From: JBEKTY01 sp049515555
GTDB taxonomy: Bacteria; Planctomycetota; Planctomycetia; Pirellulales; Thermoguttaceae
Reading direction: 5' to 3'
Length of the DNA stretch: 64,000 bases
NCBI GenBank assembly: GCA_049515555.1
Contig: JBEKTY010000014.1
Span: 1-64,000 of the forward strand
Shown: piece after piece, positions 25,584 to 33,554 of the stretch
How positions within the stretch are numbered: position 1 is the first letter of the stretch
Layout of the letters: every line of letters begins with the position of its first letter
Position numbers and translations under genes: made by a program
The notes under the pieces: model-generated
The model's input: the letters and a program-made list of their open reading frames with translations, nothing else
What the model was told of the DNA's origin: nothing
Database searches by the model: none

Positions 25584-26282
25584 ATGCCTCCCGATGTCCT
25601 TCGTGCTGCAAATGGGATCTGGTTCTGGCTGGCGGCGCTGGTGGTGGTGGCGGTGGTCCTGCTGCAAGCGGTGCTCTACATCCGCCAGGCGCTGGCCGCG
25701 GCGGGCCGGATCAACTTTCCCCGCGCACGGTGCGTTCAGGCGCTGTGGGCCGGCGCGATCTCGGCCCTGGGGCCATCCGTCGCCGTCTTCATCCTCATGG
25801 TAGCGCTGATGACGGTGGTGGGGGCGCCGGTCACCTTGCTCAAGCTCGCGATCATCGGCGCCGCCCCCACCTCGATGGCCGCGGCGCAATTCGGCGCTGA
25901 GGCCCAGGGCGTGCGATTCGGCTCGGCGGGCTACGATCTGACGGCCTTGGCCAGCTCCTGGTGGGCCATGAACGTTACCGGTGTGGGTTGGCTGCTCTTC
26001 GTCGCCCTCCTGGCCCGCCGCCTGGAGCCGATCCGCGCCAAGCTCAGCGGCGGAGACCCGCAGTGGCTGGCCACGCTGTCGGGTGCGGCGATGCTCGGCG
26101 CCTTCGCCGCGCTGAACGTCAGGAATCTGGATGGCAGCAAGGGTTCCCTGGCCGCCGAAGTGGTCGGCGGGCTGAGCATGATAACGCTGCTGCTGCTCTG
26201 CGAGAGATTCGCCTGGCTCAAGAAAGAGTACGCCCTGGGCCTGGCCATGCTCATGGGAATGGCCGTGGCCATGACGGTCTGA
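25584..26282 (+). CDS. DUF5058 family integral membrane protein
   Basis: 232 residues with six or so membrane segments: VLRAANGIWFWLAALVVVAV, AISALGPSVAVFILMVALM, SWWAMNVTGVGWLLFVALL and others. The start (N-terminal ANGIWFW) and the conserved AISALGPSVAV segment fit DUF5058, a transporter-like family usually paired with a second membrane protein. The next gene, 54 bp downstream, is another membrane protein of similar size, so the two probably form one complex. Substrate unknown. Confidence 0.75.
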   Translation: MPPDVLRAANGIWFWLAALVVVAVVLLQAVLYIRQALAAAGRINFPRARCVQALWAGAISALGPSVAVFILMVALMTVVGAPVTLLKLAIIGAAPTSMAAAQFGAEAQGVRFGSAGYDLTALASSWWAMNVTGVGWLLFVALLARRLEPIRAKLSGGDPQWLATLSGAAMLGAFAALNVRNLDGSKGSLAAEVVGGLSMITLLLLCERFAWLKKEYALGLAMLMGMAVAMTV

Positions 26283-26336
26283 CAGTGCAGTCGTGTCCAC
26301 TGAGTCGAAAACGGTCTTATCGCGGAGGGAGCAGTC

Positions 26337-27008
26337 GTGTCTGCCGCGCCGAACGAGCAAGCCGAAGCAGCCTGGCAGCGATCCGCGGCCCGCATCGGAG
26401 TGCCCACGCTCTTGGCAACCGCGGTGCTGTGCCTGGCGCCCAATCTGATCCTCTACTTGCAGTACGGCGCCTTCCCCACCTGGGACGTGGCCCTGGCCGG
26501 CTGGGGCATGGTGCTCGCCAGTTTCGGGGCCTTCTATGTCGTCGAGCCGATCTCCTATTTCCCCGTGCTGGGACTGGTGGGAACCTACATGTCGTTCCTG
26601 GCGGGCAACGTCGCCAACATGCGCCTGCCCTGCTCGGCCATCGCCCAGGAGGCGGCCGGCGTGGAACCCGATACGCCGGAGGCCGAGATCGTCTCGGCCC
26701 TGGGCATCGCCGGCTCGATCATCACCAGCCTGCTGTTCCTGATCGTAGGCGCGGCGGCGGGCTACGGCCTGCTCCGGCACTTCCCGCCGCCGCTGCAAAC
26801 GGCCTTCGTAAACTACACCTCGCCGGCCATCTTCGGGGCCGTCTTCGGACAGTTCGCCCGCCGCCACCCCACCATCGCCATTGCCGCCCTGGCCATCACC
26901 GTGCCGCTCAAGATGGTCTTCCGAGTTCCGGACTGGATCGTGATTGTCGTCGCGGTGTTCGGCACCATCGCCGTGGCACGGCTGCTCTACGTCAAGCGGG
27001 CGACGTAA
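26337..27008 (+). CDS. Membrane protein, partner of DUF5058
   Basis: 223 residues with about six hydrophobic segments (LLATAVLCLAPNLILYLQYG, VEPISYFPVLGLVGTYMSFL, GIAGSIITSLLFLIVGAAAG, WIVIVVAVFGTIAVARLLYV). GLVGTYMSFLAGNVANMRLP is the most conserved-looking part. GTG 26337 has GCGGAGGGAG nine bases upstream. The tight spacing and equal topology suggest a two-component membrane system with the preceding DUF5058 protein. I do not know a characterised homologue. Confidence 0.7.
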   Translation: MSAAPNEQAEAAWQRSAARIGVPTLLATAVLCLAPNLILYLQYGAFPTWDVALAGWGMVLASFGAFYVVEPISYFPVLGLVGTYMSFLAGNVANMRLPCSAIAQEAAGVEPDTPEAEIVSALGIAGSIITSLLFLIVGAAAGYGLLRHFPPPLQTAFVNYTSPAIFGAVFGQFARRHPTIAIAALAITVPLKMVFRVPDWIVIVVAVFGTIAVARLLYVKRAT

Positions 27009-27085
27009 GGAACTATCTCGAGACTAACCAGTTGTCGCTGTTCAACTTATAACCGGACGCCGGTGATTTTGACTTTGAAATTCCC

Positions 27086-28105
27086 TCACACCGGTTTGAG
27101 GGTGCTGATCCAGAGCAGCGGGTGGCCGGCCTCATCGACGCGGACCTCGAACTTCAGCCCCGCCTGGTACAGAATCTTCCGCAGGGCCACGCTGTAGCTG
27201 GTGCGCGTCTGGGGGTGCCAGACGGCGGCCTGCGCCGGGTCGATGCCGTGCCGGGCCAGCGCGTTATGGTCCAGGAGCACGGGCACGTGCAATTGACGGC
27301 CGACCGCCTCCAGCACCTTGGCCGCCGAGACGCCGGAGACGTTGACGTTGCGCAGCTCGTATAGCCCCGGCAGGGCCTCGTGGACCCGTTTCGGCGGCCA
27401 GCCGATGGGCCACACCTCCTGGTCGAGCTTCGCCGAAGCGACGCGGTAGGCCAGCCCGCCGCCGGATTCCTGCGGAACAAGCGCGAAGCCCACGGGCCGC
27501 AGGATACAAGCCAGGGCGGTGCCCGCCGACACCCCGCTCAGCTCCTCTTCGATTTTCTCGTCGCCCGGCAGCTCGCCTTCGATCCGCAGCGGCACTTTGA
27601 GCCGCCCGGCGATCTTTTGCAGGGCCTCGGCCCGGCCCACGCCGGCGGTTGAGAACTCCAGCGGCCGGGCCAGATCGTCGTGCACCGCCTCGAGCTGCTT
27701 GTCCGTCAGGCCGAAGGCCGATCTCGCCGGGCGGCTCTCGGGCGGGCCGCGCTTCGCCAGGTCGTCCAGCCATTCGGCCAGCCGGCGGACCTCGCTGCGG
27801 CGGAAACGGCCGCCCGGCAACACGATCTCATCGCCGGCACCCAGCACGCCGGTGACCAAGTACACCGGGCGCTCGGCGGTGCCGCGCACGTCGATCGCCG
27901 GGCGGTCGGCCGGCTGGGCACTGCGGATGCGGACGTTGCGGATTCCCGCCCCGCTGAGGGCCTTAAGCCACTCCTGGTACACCAGGGGCGAGCCCGTCCC
28001 GCCCACCACTTCCAACTGCACCTCGCCGGCCGCGGCCGTCACACCCGCCGCCAGGCCCAGCCCCAGCCAGGCCAGCCAGAAGGCAACGATTCGCAGAGCG
28101 GGCAC
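27086..28105 (-). CDS. Secreted hypothetical protein with repeated STN/secretin-like motifs
   Basis: 339 residues. A signal peptide (LRIVAFWLAWLGLGLAAGVT) is followed by repeated beta-alpha-beta units: LRNVNVSGVSAAKVLEAVGRQ, LEFSTAGVGRAEALQKIAGR and ALRKILYQAGLKFEVRVDE, which resemble the STN/secretin N-domain fold found in many planctomycete exported proteins. GTG 28105 is chosen for its GGAGG; the open frame extends to 28195, but those 30 codons are the remnant of another gene (MIPKEHNRLAKVGFP). Confidence 0.6.
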   Translation of the reverse strand: MPALRIVAFWLAWLGLGLAAGVTAAAGEVQLEVVGGTGSPLVYQEWLKALSGAGIRNVRIRSAQPADRPAIDVRGTAERPVYLVTGVLGAGDEIVLPGGRFRRSEVRRLAEWLDDLAKRGPPESRPARSAFGLTDKQLEAVHDDLARPLEFSTAGVGRAEALQKIAGRLKVPLRIEGELPGDEKIEEELSGVSAGTALACILRPVGFALVPQESGGGLAYRVASAKLDQEVWPIGWPPKRVHEALPGLYELRNVNVSGVSAAKVLEAVGRQLHVPVLLDHNALARHGIDPAQAAVWHPQTRTSYSVALRKILYQAGLKFEVRVDEAGHPLLWISTLKPV

Positions 28106-28138
28106 AAGACCTCCGGCAGGCAAGAGGCGACGATTCCT

Positions 28139-28195
28139 GGCCACGGCGAACGGGAAACCGACCTTGGCCAAGCGGTTGTGTTCCTTGGGGATCAC
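28139..28195 (-). pseudogene. 5'-end remnant 1 of a DUF1156-type DNA methylase
   Basis: GTG 28195 starts MIPKEHNRLAKVGFPFAVA, matching the conserved start of DUF1156 adenine-specific DNA methylases (usually MIPKECKRLAEVDFPIA), then homology stops after about 19 codons. It overlaps the stop of the OLD-type nuclease gene by four bases (GTGA), the same junction as at remnants 2 and 3. Too short to encode anything; the reading frame is now open into the secreted-protein gene. Confidence 0.7.
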
Positions 28196-30165
28196 GCGAT
28201 GGCCACTTTCTGCTTGAGGGCAACAACCCTTGTTATGATTGCCTGCATCGTGGGGCTGGACTTCCCAGCCGTTGTGGCCTTTGATAGCACCTCGCTAATG
28301 ACCACCGGGTTCTTGATGGCGTGCTGCCTTTTCGGGATTGCGTGCGCGCTCTGTGACTCGGCCAAGAACGCCTCGAACTCCGCTGCACCGATTTCTTCCT
28401 TCAGCGTGCTTTCGAGGTTTGCCTTGAAGCACGCATAGGAATCGTCCACTGCGCACGGCCAATCAACCACGGGCATTTTGAGAAGCCGCAGCAACCGTCG
28501 GTTGTCCTCCGGCTTTGAATCCTTCCCTCCTTCATCTCCATCCCACACGACGTACACTCGTATTCCAAGATGCCGGAATATCGTTGCTGGACGATCCAGG
28601 TTCGACTTGCCCCCGCAGGGGATGACCGAAATGCCGCTGCTTTCGAGATCGTGGCCCATGGTGTTGGCAGCACCTAAAATGACCGCGCGGTCGCCTTCCC
28701 CCTCGACGAGCACGGCAACATCAGCAAAGAAGCCTTCGCTAGTCCAGGGAGTCATTATGGCCTGCAACCGTGGGCGTAAGGTGGCCCAACTGAATTTACC
28801 TACCGGTTTGCCGTCCTGGTCTTTGCCATCGCTCGCTTTCCAGATGTCTTCGGCGACGGCATCGCCATCGGCCCGGACGACCCTGGTGACCCTCGGCTTG
28901 TTGGCCGTGGCCTCCTCTTTCCGCAAGAGGCGAACCTGGTAAAAGCGATCGATGCCTACGAACAGAGGAGCGTGCGTGCAGTAGAGGACCTGGGTACTTG
29001 CGGCCACGCCCGGCAATGAGCCAGACGCAAGTTGAGCGAGAATCCGCGCGAGGTGACGCTGTCGATTGGGATGCTGGTAGAGTTCAGGTTCCTCGATGCC
29101 CAACACCAGATTTAGGAGAGTAACGGGAGGTGGTTCCTCGCCATCCTCAGGGGCAGCGGGGGCCGAGGACGCCTGAGCGACGGCCAGGTGCTGAAGCATC
29201 GTAAGGATGAAGGCGCGTTGTAGACCGTGTCCAGTGCGGGTCACGCAGGATGGGTATCCGTCTTCGACGAGCCTAACGTCAGCCTTGGGCAACGGCACTT
29301 CAAGGTCGCCCAACTTGGCCCACTTCAGAGTCACCTCGGCGTCTGGCACGAAGGACTTCAGGGTCGAAGAGAGGCCCTTTTCGAGAGTCCCCAACTCCGT
29401 TAGCTTTGCCGGGTCCAAAATGTCTTCGTATTGCTTCTGCATCTCCTCTTTGAACTTGGCGAGATCCGCCCGGCTGGCGAGCGCGCTGCGAACAACCAGA
29501 TCCAGGATCTCGGTAATCGGCGAGCCCCTCCCTTCCGCGGCGTCGTCGCCCGCATCGCGAACCGCTGGAATGAAGATGAATCGAGTTGATCGGCCAAGAT
29601 AACCCTGGGCAACTTCGGTGAAGCCGAAAAACTGACCGTCGTCACGTTGCCGGACACACCCAGCCGGATTAGCGACTTCCCATCGCTTGAGGATCTGAAC
29701 TGCGTCACCCTGGTTGGTCCATTTCGGCAGAGAGGCGTATTTTCCGCCGCCCCGCAAGGCCTCGTAAGCGGTCCTCTTCTCCTTTGCGCTGCCGGCTTCT
29801 CTGATGGGGAGAAAATCCGGGTTCTGAAGAGCAGAGCCGTGGTACTTGGCCGCCTTTCCGGAAGATAGAGAGAGAACCCGTACAACGGTCAACTCCGGGC
29901 CTTCGAGGTAGTTGGCGAATAGTTCGGCCTCGTCTGGAGTGAGTGCGGTGAACGTGATTGCGATTTCAATGTCCGCGGTGGTGTCGGAATCGTAGAAATC
30001 TTCAATGGCAAACTTTGGCGCGGCTGAATAGAACAATTCGACCGCTTTCAGAAACGATGACTTGCCCGCCCCGTTTGGCCCGACCAGGACGGTAAGTTCC
30101 TCACAAGGCAAGGAAGCGTCCTTAATGGAGCGGAAGTTCTTGACACTCACTTCCTTTATAATCAC
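28192..30165 (-). CDS. OLD-family ATP-dependent nuclease (AAA ATPase plus Toprim)
   Basis: 657 residues. The N-terminal ABC-type ATPase half has Walker A GPNGAGKSS (29-37), a signature-like HGLQRAF (about 315) and Walker B LVLGIEEPELYQHP (about 365). The C-terminal Toprim domain has VLVEGEGDRAVI (about 500) and VVWDGDEGGKD (about 545), the acidic residues of OLD nucleases. This is the GajA-like architecture, but no UvrD-type GajB partner is present; instead a KTSC-domain gene precedes it by 9 bp. GTG start with AGGAGG. Lower GC than the flanking genes suggests acquisition. A phage-defence role is inferred from family and neighbours. Confidence 0.85.
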   Translation of the reverse strand: MIIKEVSVKNFRSIKDASLPCEELTVLVGPNGAGKSSFLKAVELFYSAAPKFAIEDFYDSDTTADIEIAITFTALTPDEAELFANYLEGPELTVVRVLSLSSGKAAKYHGSALQNPDFLPIREAGSAKEKRTAYEALRGGGKYASLPKWTNQGDAVQILKRWEVANPAGCVRQRDDGQFFGFTEVAQGYLGRSTRFIFIPAVRDAGDDAAEGRGSPITEILDLVVRSALASRADLAKFKEEMQKQYEDILDPAKLTELGTLEKGLSSTLKSFVPDAEVTLKWAKLGDLEVPLPKADVRLVEDGYPSCVTRTGHGLQRAFILTMLQHLAVAQASSAPAAPEDGEEPPPVTLLNLVLGIEEPELYQHPNRQRHLARILAQLASGSLPGVAASTQVLYCTHAPLFVGIDRFYQVRLLRKEEATANKPRVTRVVRADGDAVAEDIWKASDGKDQDGKPVGKFSWATLRPRLQAIMTPWTSEGFFADVAVLVEGEGDRAVILGAANTMGHDLESSGISVIPCGGKSNLDRPATIFRHLGIRVYVVWDGDEGGKDSKPEDNRRLLRLLKMPVVDWPCAVDDSYACFKANLESTLKEEIGAAEFEAFLAESQSAHAIPKRQHAIKNPVVISEVLSKATTAGKSSPTMQAIITRVVALKQKVAIA

Positions 30166-30174
30166 CGTGCCCTC

Positions 30175-30387
30175 CTATGTAATCTGCCGGCACTGATAGG
30201 TATTCTTGACGTGCTGATTGAGGTACGCACCTTTTGAGCGTGCTTTCATCAGTGCCGCATGCACAGTGGCAGGCACTCGCGTATATTGGTATACGTCGCC
30301 GGACTGGAACTCGACCTCGAGCGTCGAGCTTTCGGCATCGTAGCCGATTGCTCGGATGTTGCTGGAACGCACAATCTGCCTTTCCAT
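30175..30387 (-). CDS. KTSC domain protein
   Basis: 70 residues matching the KTSC domain: VRSSNIRAIGYDAESSTLEVEF, split here as IRAIGYDAESSTLEVEF, then GDVYQYTRVPATVHAALMKA and SKGAYLNQHVKNTYQC. KTSC domains occur next to nucleases and lysyl-tRNA-synthetase-like proteins and often in phage or defence regions. It precedes the OLD nuclease by 9 bp on the same strand, so it is probably the first gene of that two-gene unit. ATG 30387 has AGGAGCAGGG upstream. Confidence 0.85.
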   Translation of the reverse strand: MERQIVRSSNIRAIGYDAESSTLEVEFQSGDVYQYTRVPATVHAALMKARSKGAYLNQHVKNTYQCRQIT

Positions 30388-30449
30388 TTACCCTGCTCCT
30401 CTCTTAGGGAAGACCTGTTGGCAATAGGCCATTGCGCTGGGCCAAGGTC

Positions 30450-30617
30450 GGAATCGCGCGAGAGGCTCGGGCGTTCTGCCGACGGGCGCCGTGACCGCCA
30501 AATAGGCGACGCTGACGGATCGCCGTGTCGGACCACCGTCACGCGCCCCCTGTGCTTCGACACCACGGCAATTGGGAAATCGACCTTGGCCAAGCGGTTG
30601 CATTCCTTGGGGATCAC
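30450..30617 (-). pseudogene. 5'-end remnant 2 of a DUF1156-type DNA methylase
   Basis: GTG 30617 reads MIPKECNRLAKVDFPIAVVS, an almost consensus DUF1156 start, then decays (VVRHGDPSASPIWRSRRP against the family's RHGHPS..WWARRP). About 55 codons can be followed before homology is lost. GTG overlaps the HEPN gene's stop (GTGA). Nucleotides 30563-30617 match remnant 1 at about 50 of 55 positions. Confidence 0.75.
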
Positions 30618-31018
30618 CGGCAGCGCCCTTCGACTTGCCGCGTTGCCCAGCGCAAGACCCCCGCCGCGATACGGACTGCGCGGCGTTGGGTTCTCTTGGC
30701 GACCGGTCCGGTCAATCCAGGATAGCGCATAACGACCGCGAAGCGCGTCAGTTCCTTCGCTTCGTTGACGTATCGCGGAACGGTGACCCCGTTTCCCTCA
30801 AGCAAGCGGAGCAATCGATCCAGGTCGTGAATGTAGGGGAACGTCTCGCCGCGGTGGATGAAAACCGCCTTGACGGCTTTCTCCGCGGCCTGCTGGGCCT
30901 GGAAGCACAGTTCCTCCAGATACACGCCGGGGACCTCCTGTGCAGCAAGCGCCAGATTGCTTCCGGCGCGGTTGAGCCACTCGCGCGGATCGTCGGGCGG
31001 CAACCGTTTAAGTGGCAT
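30614..31018 (-). CDS. HEPN domain protein (toxin of an MNT-HEPN pair)
   Basis: 134 residues, all-helical HEPN fold: PREWLNRAGSNLALA, CFQAQQAAEKAVKAVFIHRG, then YIHDLDRLLRLL and NEAKELTRFAVVMRYPG. The HEPN R/H motif lies around IHRGETFPYIHDL. In MNT-HEPN modules the HEPN protein is an RNase or growth-blocking partner and the nucleotidyltransferase neutralises it by modification. It overlaps the MNT gene by 11 bp. An in-frame TTG at 31024 is an alternative start. The stop overlaps DUF1156 remnant 2. Confidence 0.85.
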   Translation of the reverse strand: MPLKRLPPDDPREWLNRAGSNLALAAQEVPGVYLEELCFQAQQAAEKAVKAVFIHRGETFPYIHDLDRLLRLLEGNGVTVPRYVNEAKELTRFAVVMRYPGLTGPVAKRTQRRAVRIAAGVLRWATRQVEGRCR

Positions 31019-31364
31019 AGACAACCTTTCCTTCTCTCAGGGCCGGGCAGATCACCAGACAGGGCGTGTCGCGGTAGCGCGCGACCTCCTCCGGTGTCAC
31101 AACCACCACATCGACAGCCGCACCCGCGCCGGACAAGCGGCGATAAATCGTCGTTGTAAGCCGGTCGCGGCCAAATCTGCCTGCTTTGATGACCAAGAGA
31201 TCGACGTCGCTGTCGGGCCCCATCGTTCCACGGGCCGCCGATCCGAAGAGCACGATCTGTTGCGGCCGTGCAACCTCGACAATTCGTCGCACGATGTCGT
31301 CCAGGACCGAGGTGGCCAGTGTCCCTCGTTGCCGAGTCCGGTGCTTTCCGGCGCGAATGGTCAT
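31008..31364 (-). CDS. Minimal nucleotidyltransferase (MNT antitoxin)
   Basis: 118 residues of the polymerase-beta nucleotidyltransferase fold, with the catalytic GSAARGTMGPDSDVDLL motif (GS-x10-DxD) and a third acidic site in AAVDVVVVTPEE. It overlaps the HEPN gene, the usual order for MntA-HepT type toxin-antitoxin systems, where MNT adenylylates or otherwise modifies the toxin. ATG 31364 has GGAGGACAGCGAG upstream. The long N-terminal open frame beyond is not protein-like. A defence or stabilisation role is inferred. Confidence 0.87.
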   Translation of the reverse strand: MTIRAGKHRTRQRGTLATSVLDDIVRRIVEVARPQQIVLFGSAARGTMGPDSDVDLLVIKAGRFGRDRLTTTIYRRLSGAGAAVDVVVVTPEEVARYRDTPCLVICPALREGKVVYAT

Positions 31365-31633
31365 CTCGCTGTCCTCCGCAAAAAAATAACCCCACCCGAG
31401 GCCTTGCGGCAGGTCGAGTGGGGAGCAGATCCATGAAAGTAGTCTACCATGTAGTTTATCGGAAAGAAAGGTCTGGTCGAGGAGCCGTCTTGCCGTTCTT
31501 GCCGCGCGCGGCCGAAGGCCAGGCAAGGGACTCCGAGCACAACCTGGCGGGTGGTCGCATGAATTGTCGTAAGGCGAACGAATGTGAGCAGTTGCGCCTG
31601 ATACGCATTTTCCGCCGCGTCGGGAAGCCGCAG

Positions 31634-31798
31634 CGGCATGAGCATCGCTCGGCACGCCGCCATGGGCCGCCGTGCCCACCACAAGCGCAGCGTCGATGGG
31701 TGCCCTTGCCGAATGGAGTTTTCCCCCGGGGCGTGCTTCGGCGCTCCGGCGCTCGGGAAATCGACCTCGGCCAAACGCTTGCACTCCTTGGGAATCAT
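31634..31798 (-). pseudogene. 5'-end remnant 3 of a DUF1156-type DNA methylase
   Basis: ATG 31798 reads MIPKECKRLAEVDFPSAGAP, then HPSTLRLWWARRPMAACRAM, a clear DUF1156 N-terminus of about 55 codons. It then loses similarity. The ATG overlaps the stop of the GGCT-like fragment (ATGA), the same kind of junction as remnants 1 and 2. The remainder of the methylase is absent from the window. Confidence 0.8.
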
Positions 31799-31920
31799 GT
31801 CGCCACCTGGATTTGCTCCAACTCTTTGATGTACCTCTCAGGGAGGTTCCAAGACCTAGCCCCATCGACAATGTGCTTCTTGTAATCTGATGCTGGACGC
31901 CGTTCTTTCTCCGGGTTGCT
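31795..31920 (-). pseudogene. C-terminal fragment resembling a gamma-glutamylcyclotransferase
   Basis: The 41 codons before the stop read ...RPASDYKKHIVDGARSWNL and PERYIKELEQIQVAT, like the tail of AIG2/GGCT-type proteins (YLxxIxxGARxxGLPxxYI). The rest of such a protein, about 100 residues, is missing; upstream DNA is the end of the AlbA_2-type gene. The homology is recognised by pattern only. Confidence 0.4.
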
Positions 31921-33182
31921 AGGGCAAACCGGCCGCCGTCGTACGATATCGCTGTAGGCGGCTTCTGGGCTTGTCGGGGATAGTGCGTTCCAATACACCC
32001 ATTGCGAGCAAGGGCGTCAGGTAGTTCGACTGAAACGTCTTCCAATGTTTCAGGCCCAACTCGGCCATGATCTCCTTGGCCGACTTGGGCTCTCTACAGA
32101 ACTCGGCCACTTGTGCGGCCACTTGTGCGGTGACTTGTGCGGTGACTTGTGCGGCGATTTGTGCGGCGATTTGGCCCCCTGGTTCGGTCGGTGCCAAGCC
32201 TTCGGCAACTAACTGCGCTTTGAACGTGACGTGAACGAACCCTTGTATCTCCTCGAAGAGCGGGGGCTCGGCTCCATGCTTCTTGCACATGGCAATTACC
32301 CGATTCGTGCCCCGGCCCCAGACTTCCACGGCGCCGGTGCGGTGAAACGCCCCGGCAATCAACGGATTGACCGGCTTTGAATCGTGCTTCCCCGATAGTT
32401 GTTTGACCGTGATTCCGGTGGGGAGACGCCCATAGCTTCGAATGTTCCTGCCGGTTGTCCACGATCTCGCCGGTGATCTCGGTGCCGCGGAAGCGGCCCA
32501 TTTTCAGCAGGCACTGCGGATAATCGGGCAGGAATCGCTTCCCATAGAGCACCTGGGCGGCCTGCGTAAAAACGCCCGCCATGCGGAGCCCCAGCCGGTC
32601 GAGGATTTCGCCGATGTCACGGCTCGTATCCGGCGAAATCCGGTTCTGCTGAATGGCCAGCTCGCGCGTTCGCAGGATTTCCTTGCGATCCAGGTCCTTG
32701 AGCGTCAGGCCATCGGCGGGCTCGTTTTCCCAGCGTCGCCTGCCGTGGGCCCGCTCCAGAAGACGCTTCTCGTATTTTGGTTGCGACATCTTCCGCGTCG
32801 TGCTCGCGACTCGCTCGTAGGCGCGGCCGTCATAGGTGAACGGTCCGGTACAGGGGCCAGTTTGGACCGCCATCGCGAGCACCTCGCGGCCTGGGCCCAC
32901 GCGGAGCCGCTGGAGCGTGAAGTCGGCGGGCGGCTCGAACCGCTCGCCGGATTGGGTAATGTCGCGAATTGTCTGGTCCGAGACCTGCTGGCCCTCGGGC
33001 CTGCCGTCCGGTCTGACGCCGAACAGCACCATGCCGCCGGAGCCGTTGAGGAAGGCGCAAAGCGTCTGCATAGCCTCCTTCAACTCGCCGGTGGAGCGTT
33101 TGAACTCCAGGGTGCGGCCCTCGCCTGCACGCACCAGGGCGGAGAGGTGCTTCCTGTCCATTGGGACCGCGATCTTCGTCAT
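31919..33182 (-). pseudogene. AlbA_2/ATP-binding RecG-like protein with internal deletion and frameshift
   Basis: Residues 1-250 are a Schlafen/AlbA_2-type domain (EGRTLEFKRSTGELKEAMQT, NGSGGMVLFGVRPDG) and a following segment ending FRGTEITGEIVDNRQ. The frame then shifts at about 32440. The other frame continues with YGRLPTGITVKQLSGK and NPLIAGAFHRTGAVEVWGRG, and a C-terminal winged-helix-like part to 31919. The central ATPase-like segment (about 100 residues, with ALREALVNAV-type motif) is missing, so there are both a deletion and a shift. A repeat encoding AAQVTAQVTAQVAAQ comes from 12-bp units (32112-32172). The gene cannot work as annotated. Confidence 0.75.
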
Positions 33183-33554
33183 CGACGACTTGTCTCTCTT
33201 GGTCTTGAACGCCTGGCAATGGCTAAACATATCGCGTGTAACCGGCGGCCTCAATGCCTCGCACCACCACCATTAGGGGGCACAAGAATTAGAGTCCCTG
33301 CCTTGTACCCTTTGAAGCCCATTCGACGGTGGTCGAATTTGTACGCTTTCCAACCCGGCCGACGGCCCTACCCCCGTATGCACGCGGCCGAACTTGTGGC
33401 ACAATAATGAATGCTTGGGGGCCGTCCGGAGTTCCTCGCACAGTGAAAATGCCGCGGCCCCCCGAGCGAAAGCACGGCACGCCGGCCGGGCCGTCCGGTT
33501 GTGCGCCGCGCACCTGGCCTTGTTGTTTCACACCGACCACAAAGGGAGAATCCG
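33183..33554. other. Gene-free region
   Basis: Divergent spacer between the AlbA_2-type pseudogene (-) and the isomerase gene (+). No repeat family or RNA recognised. Confidence 0.5.

Noticed and set aside
27086..28195. Secreted-protein start at GTG 28195
   Set aside because: The first 19-30 codons are the DUF1156 remnant; GTG 28105 has a Shine-Dalgarno and precedes a signal peptide.
30249..30617. 122-residue ORF after the HEPN gene as a real protein
   Set aside because: Only its first ~55 codons resemble anything (DUF1156 start); the rest has random composition.
31361..31798. 145-residue ORF at remnant 3 as an active methylase
   Set aside because: Homology ends after about 55 codons and no methylase motif (such as NPPY/DPPY) is present.
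32112..32172. 12-bp repeats as a regulatory repeat
   Set aside because: They are in frame and encode the TAQV units of the AlbA_2-type protein.
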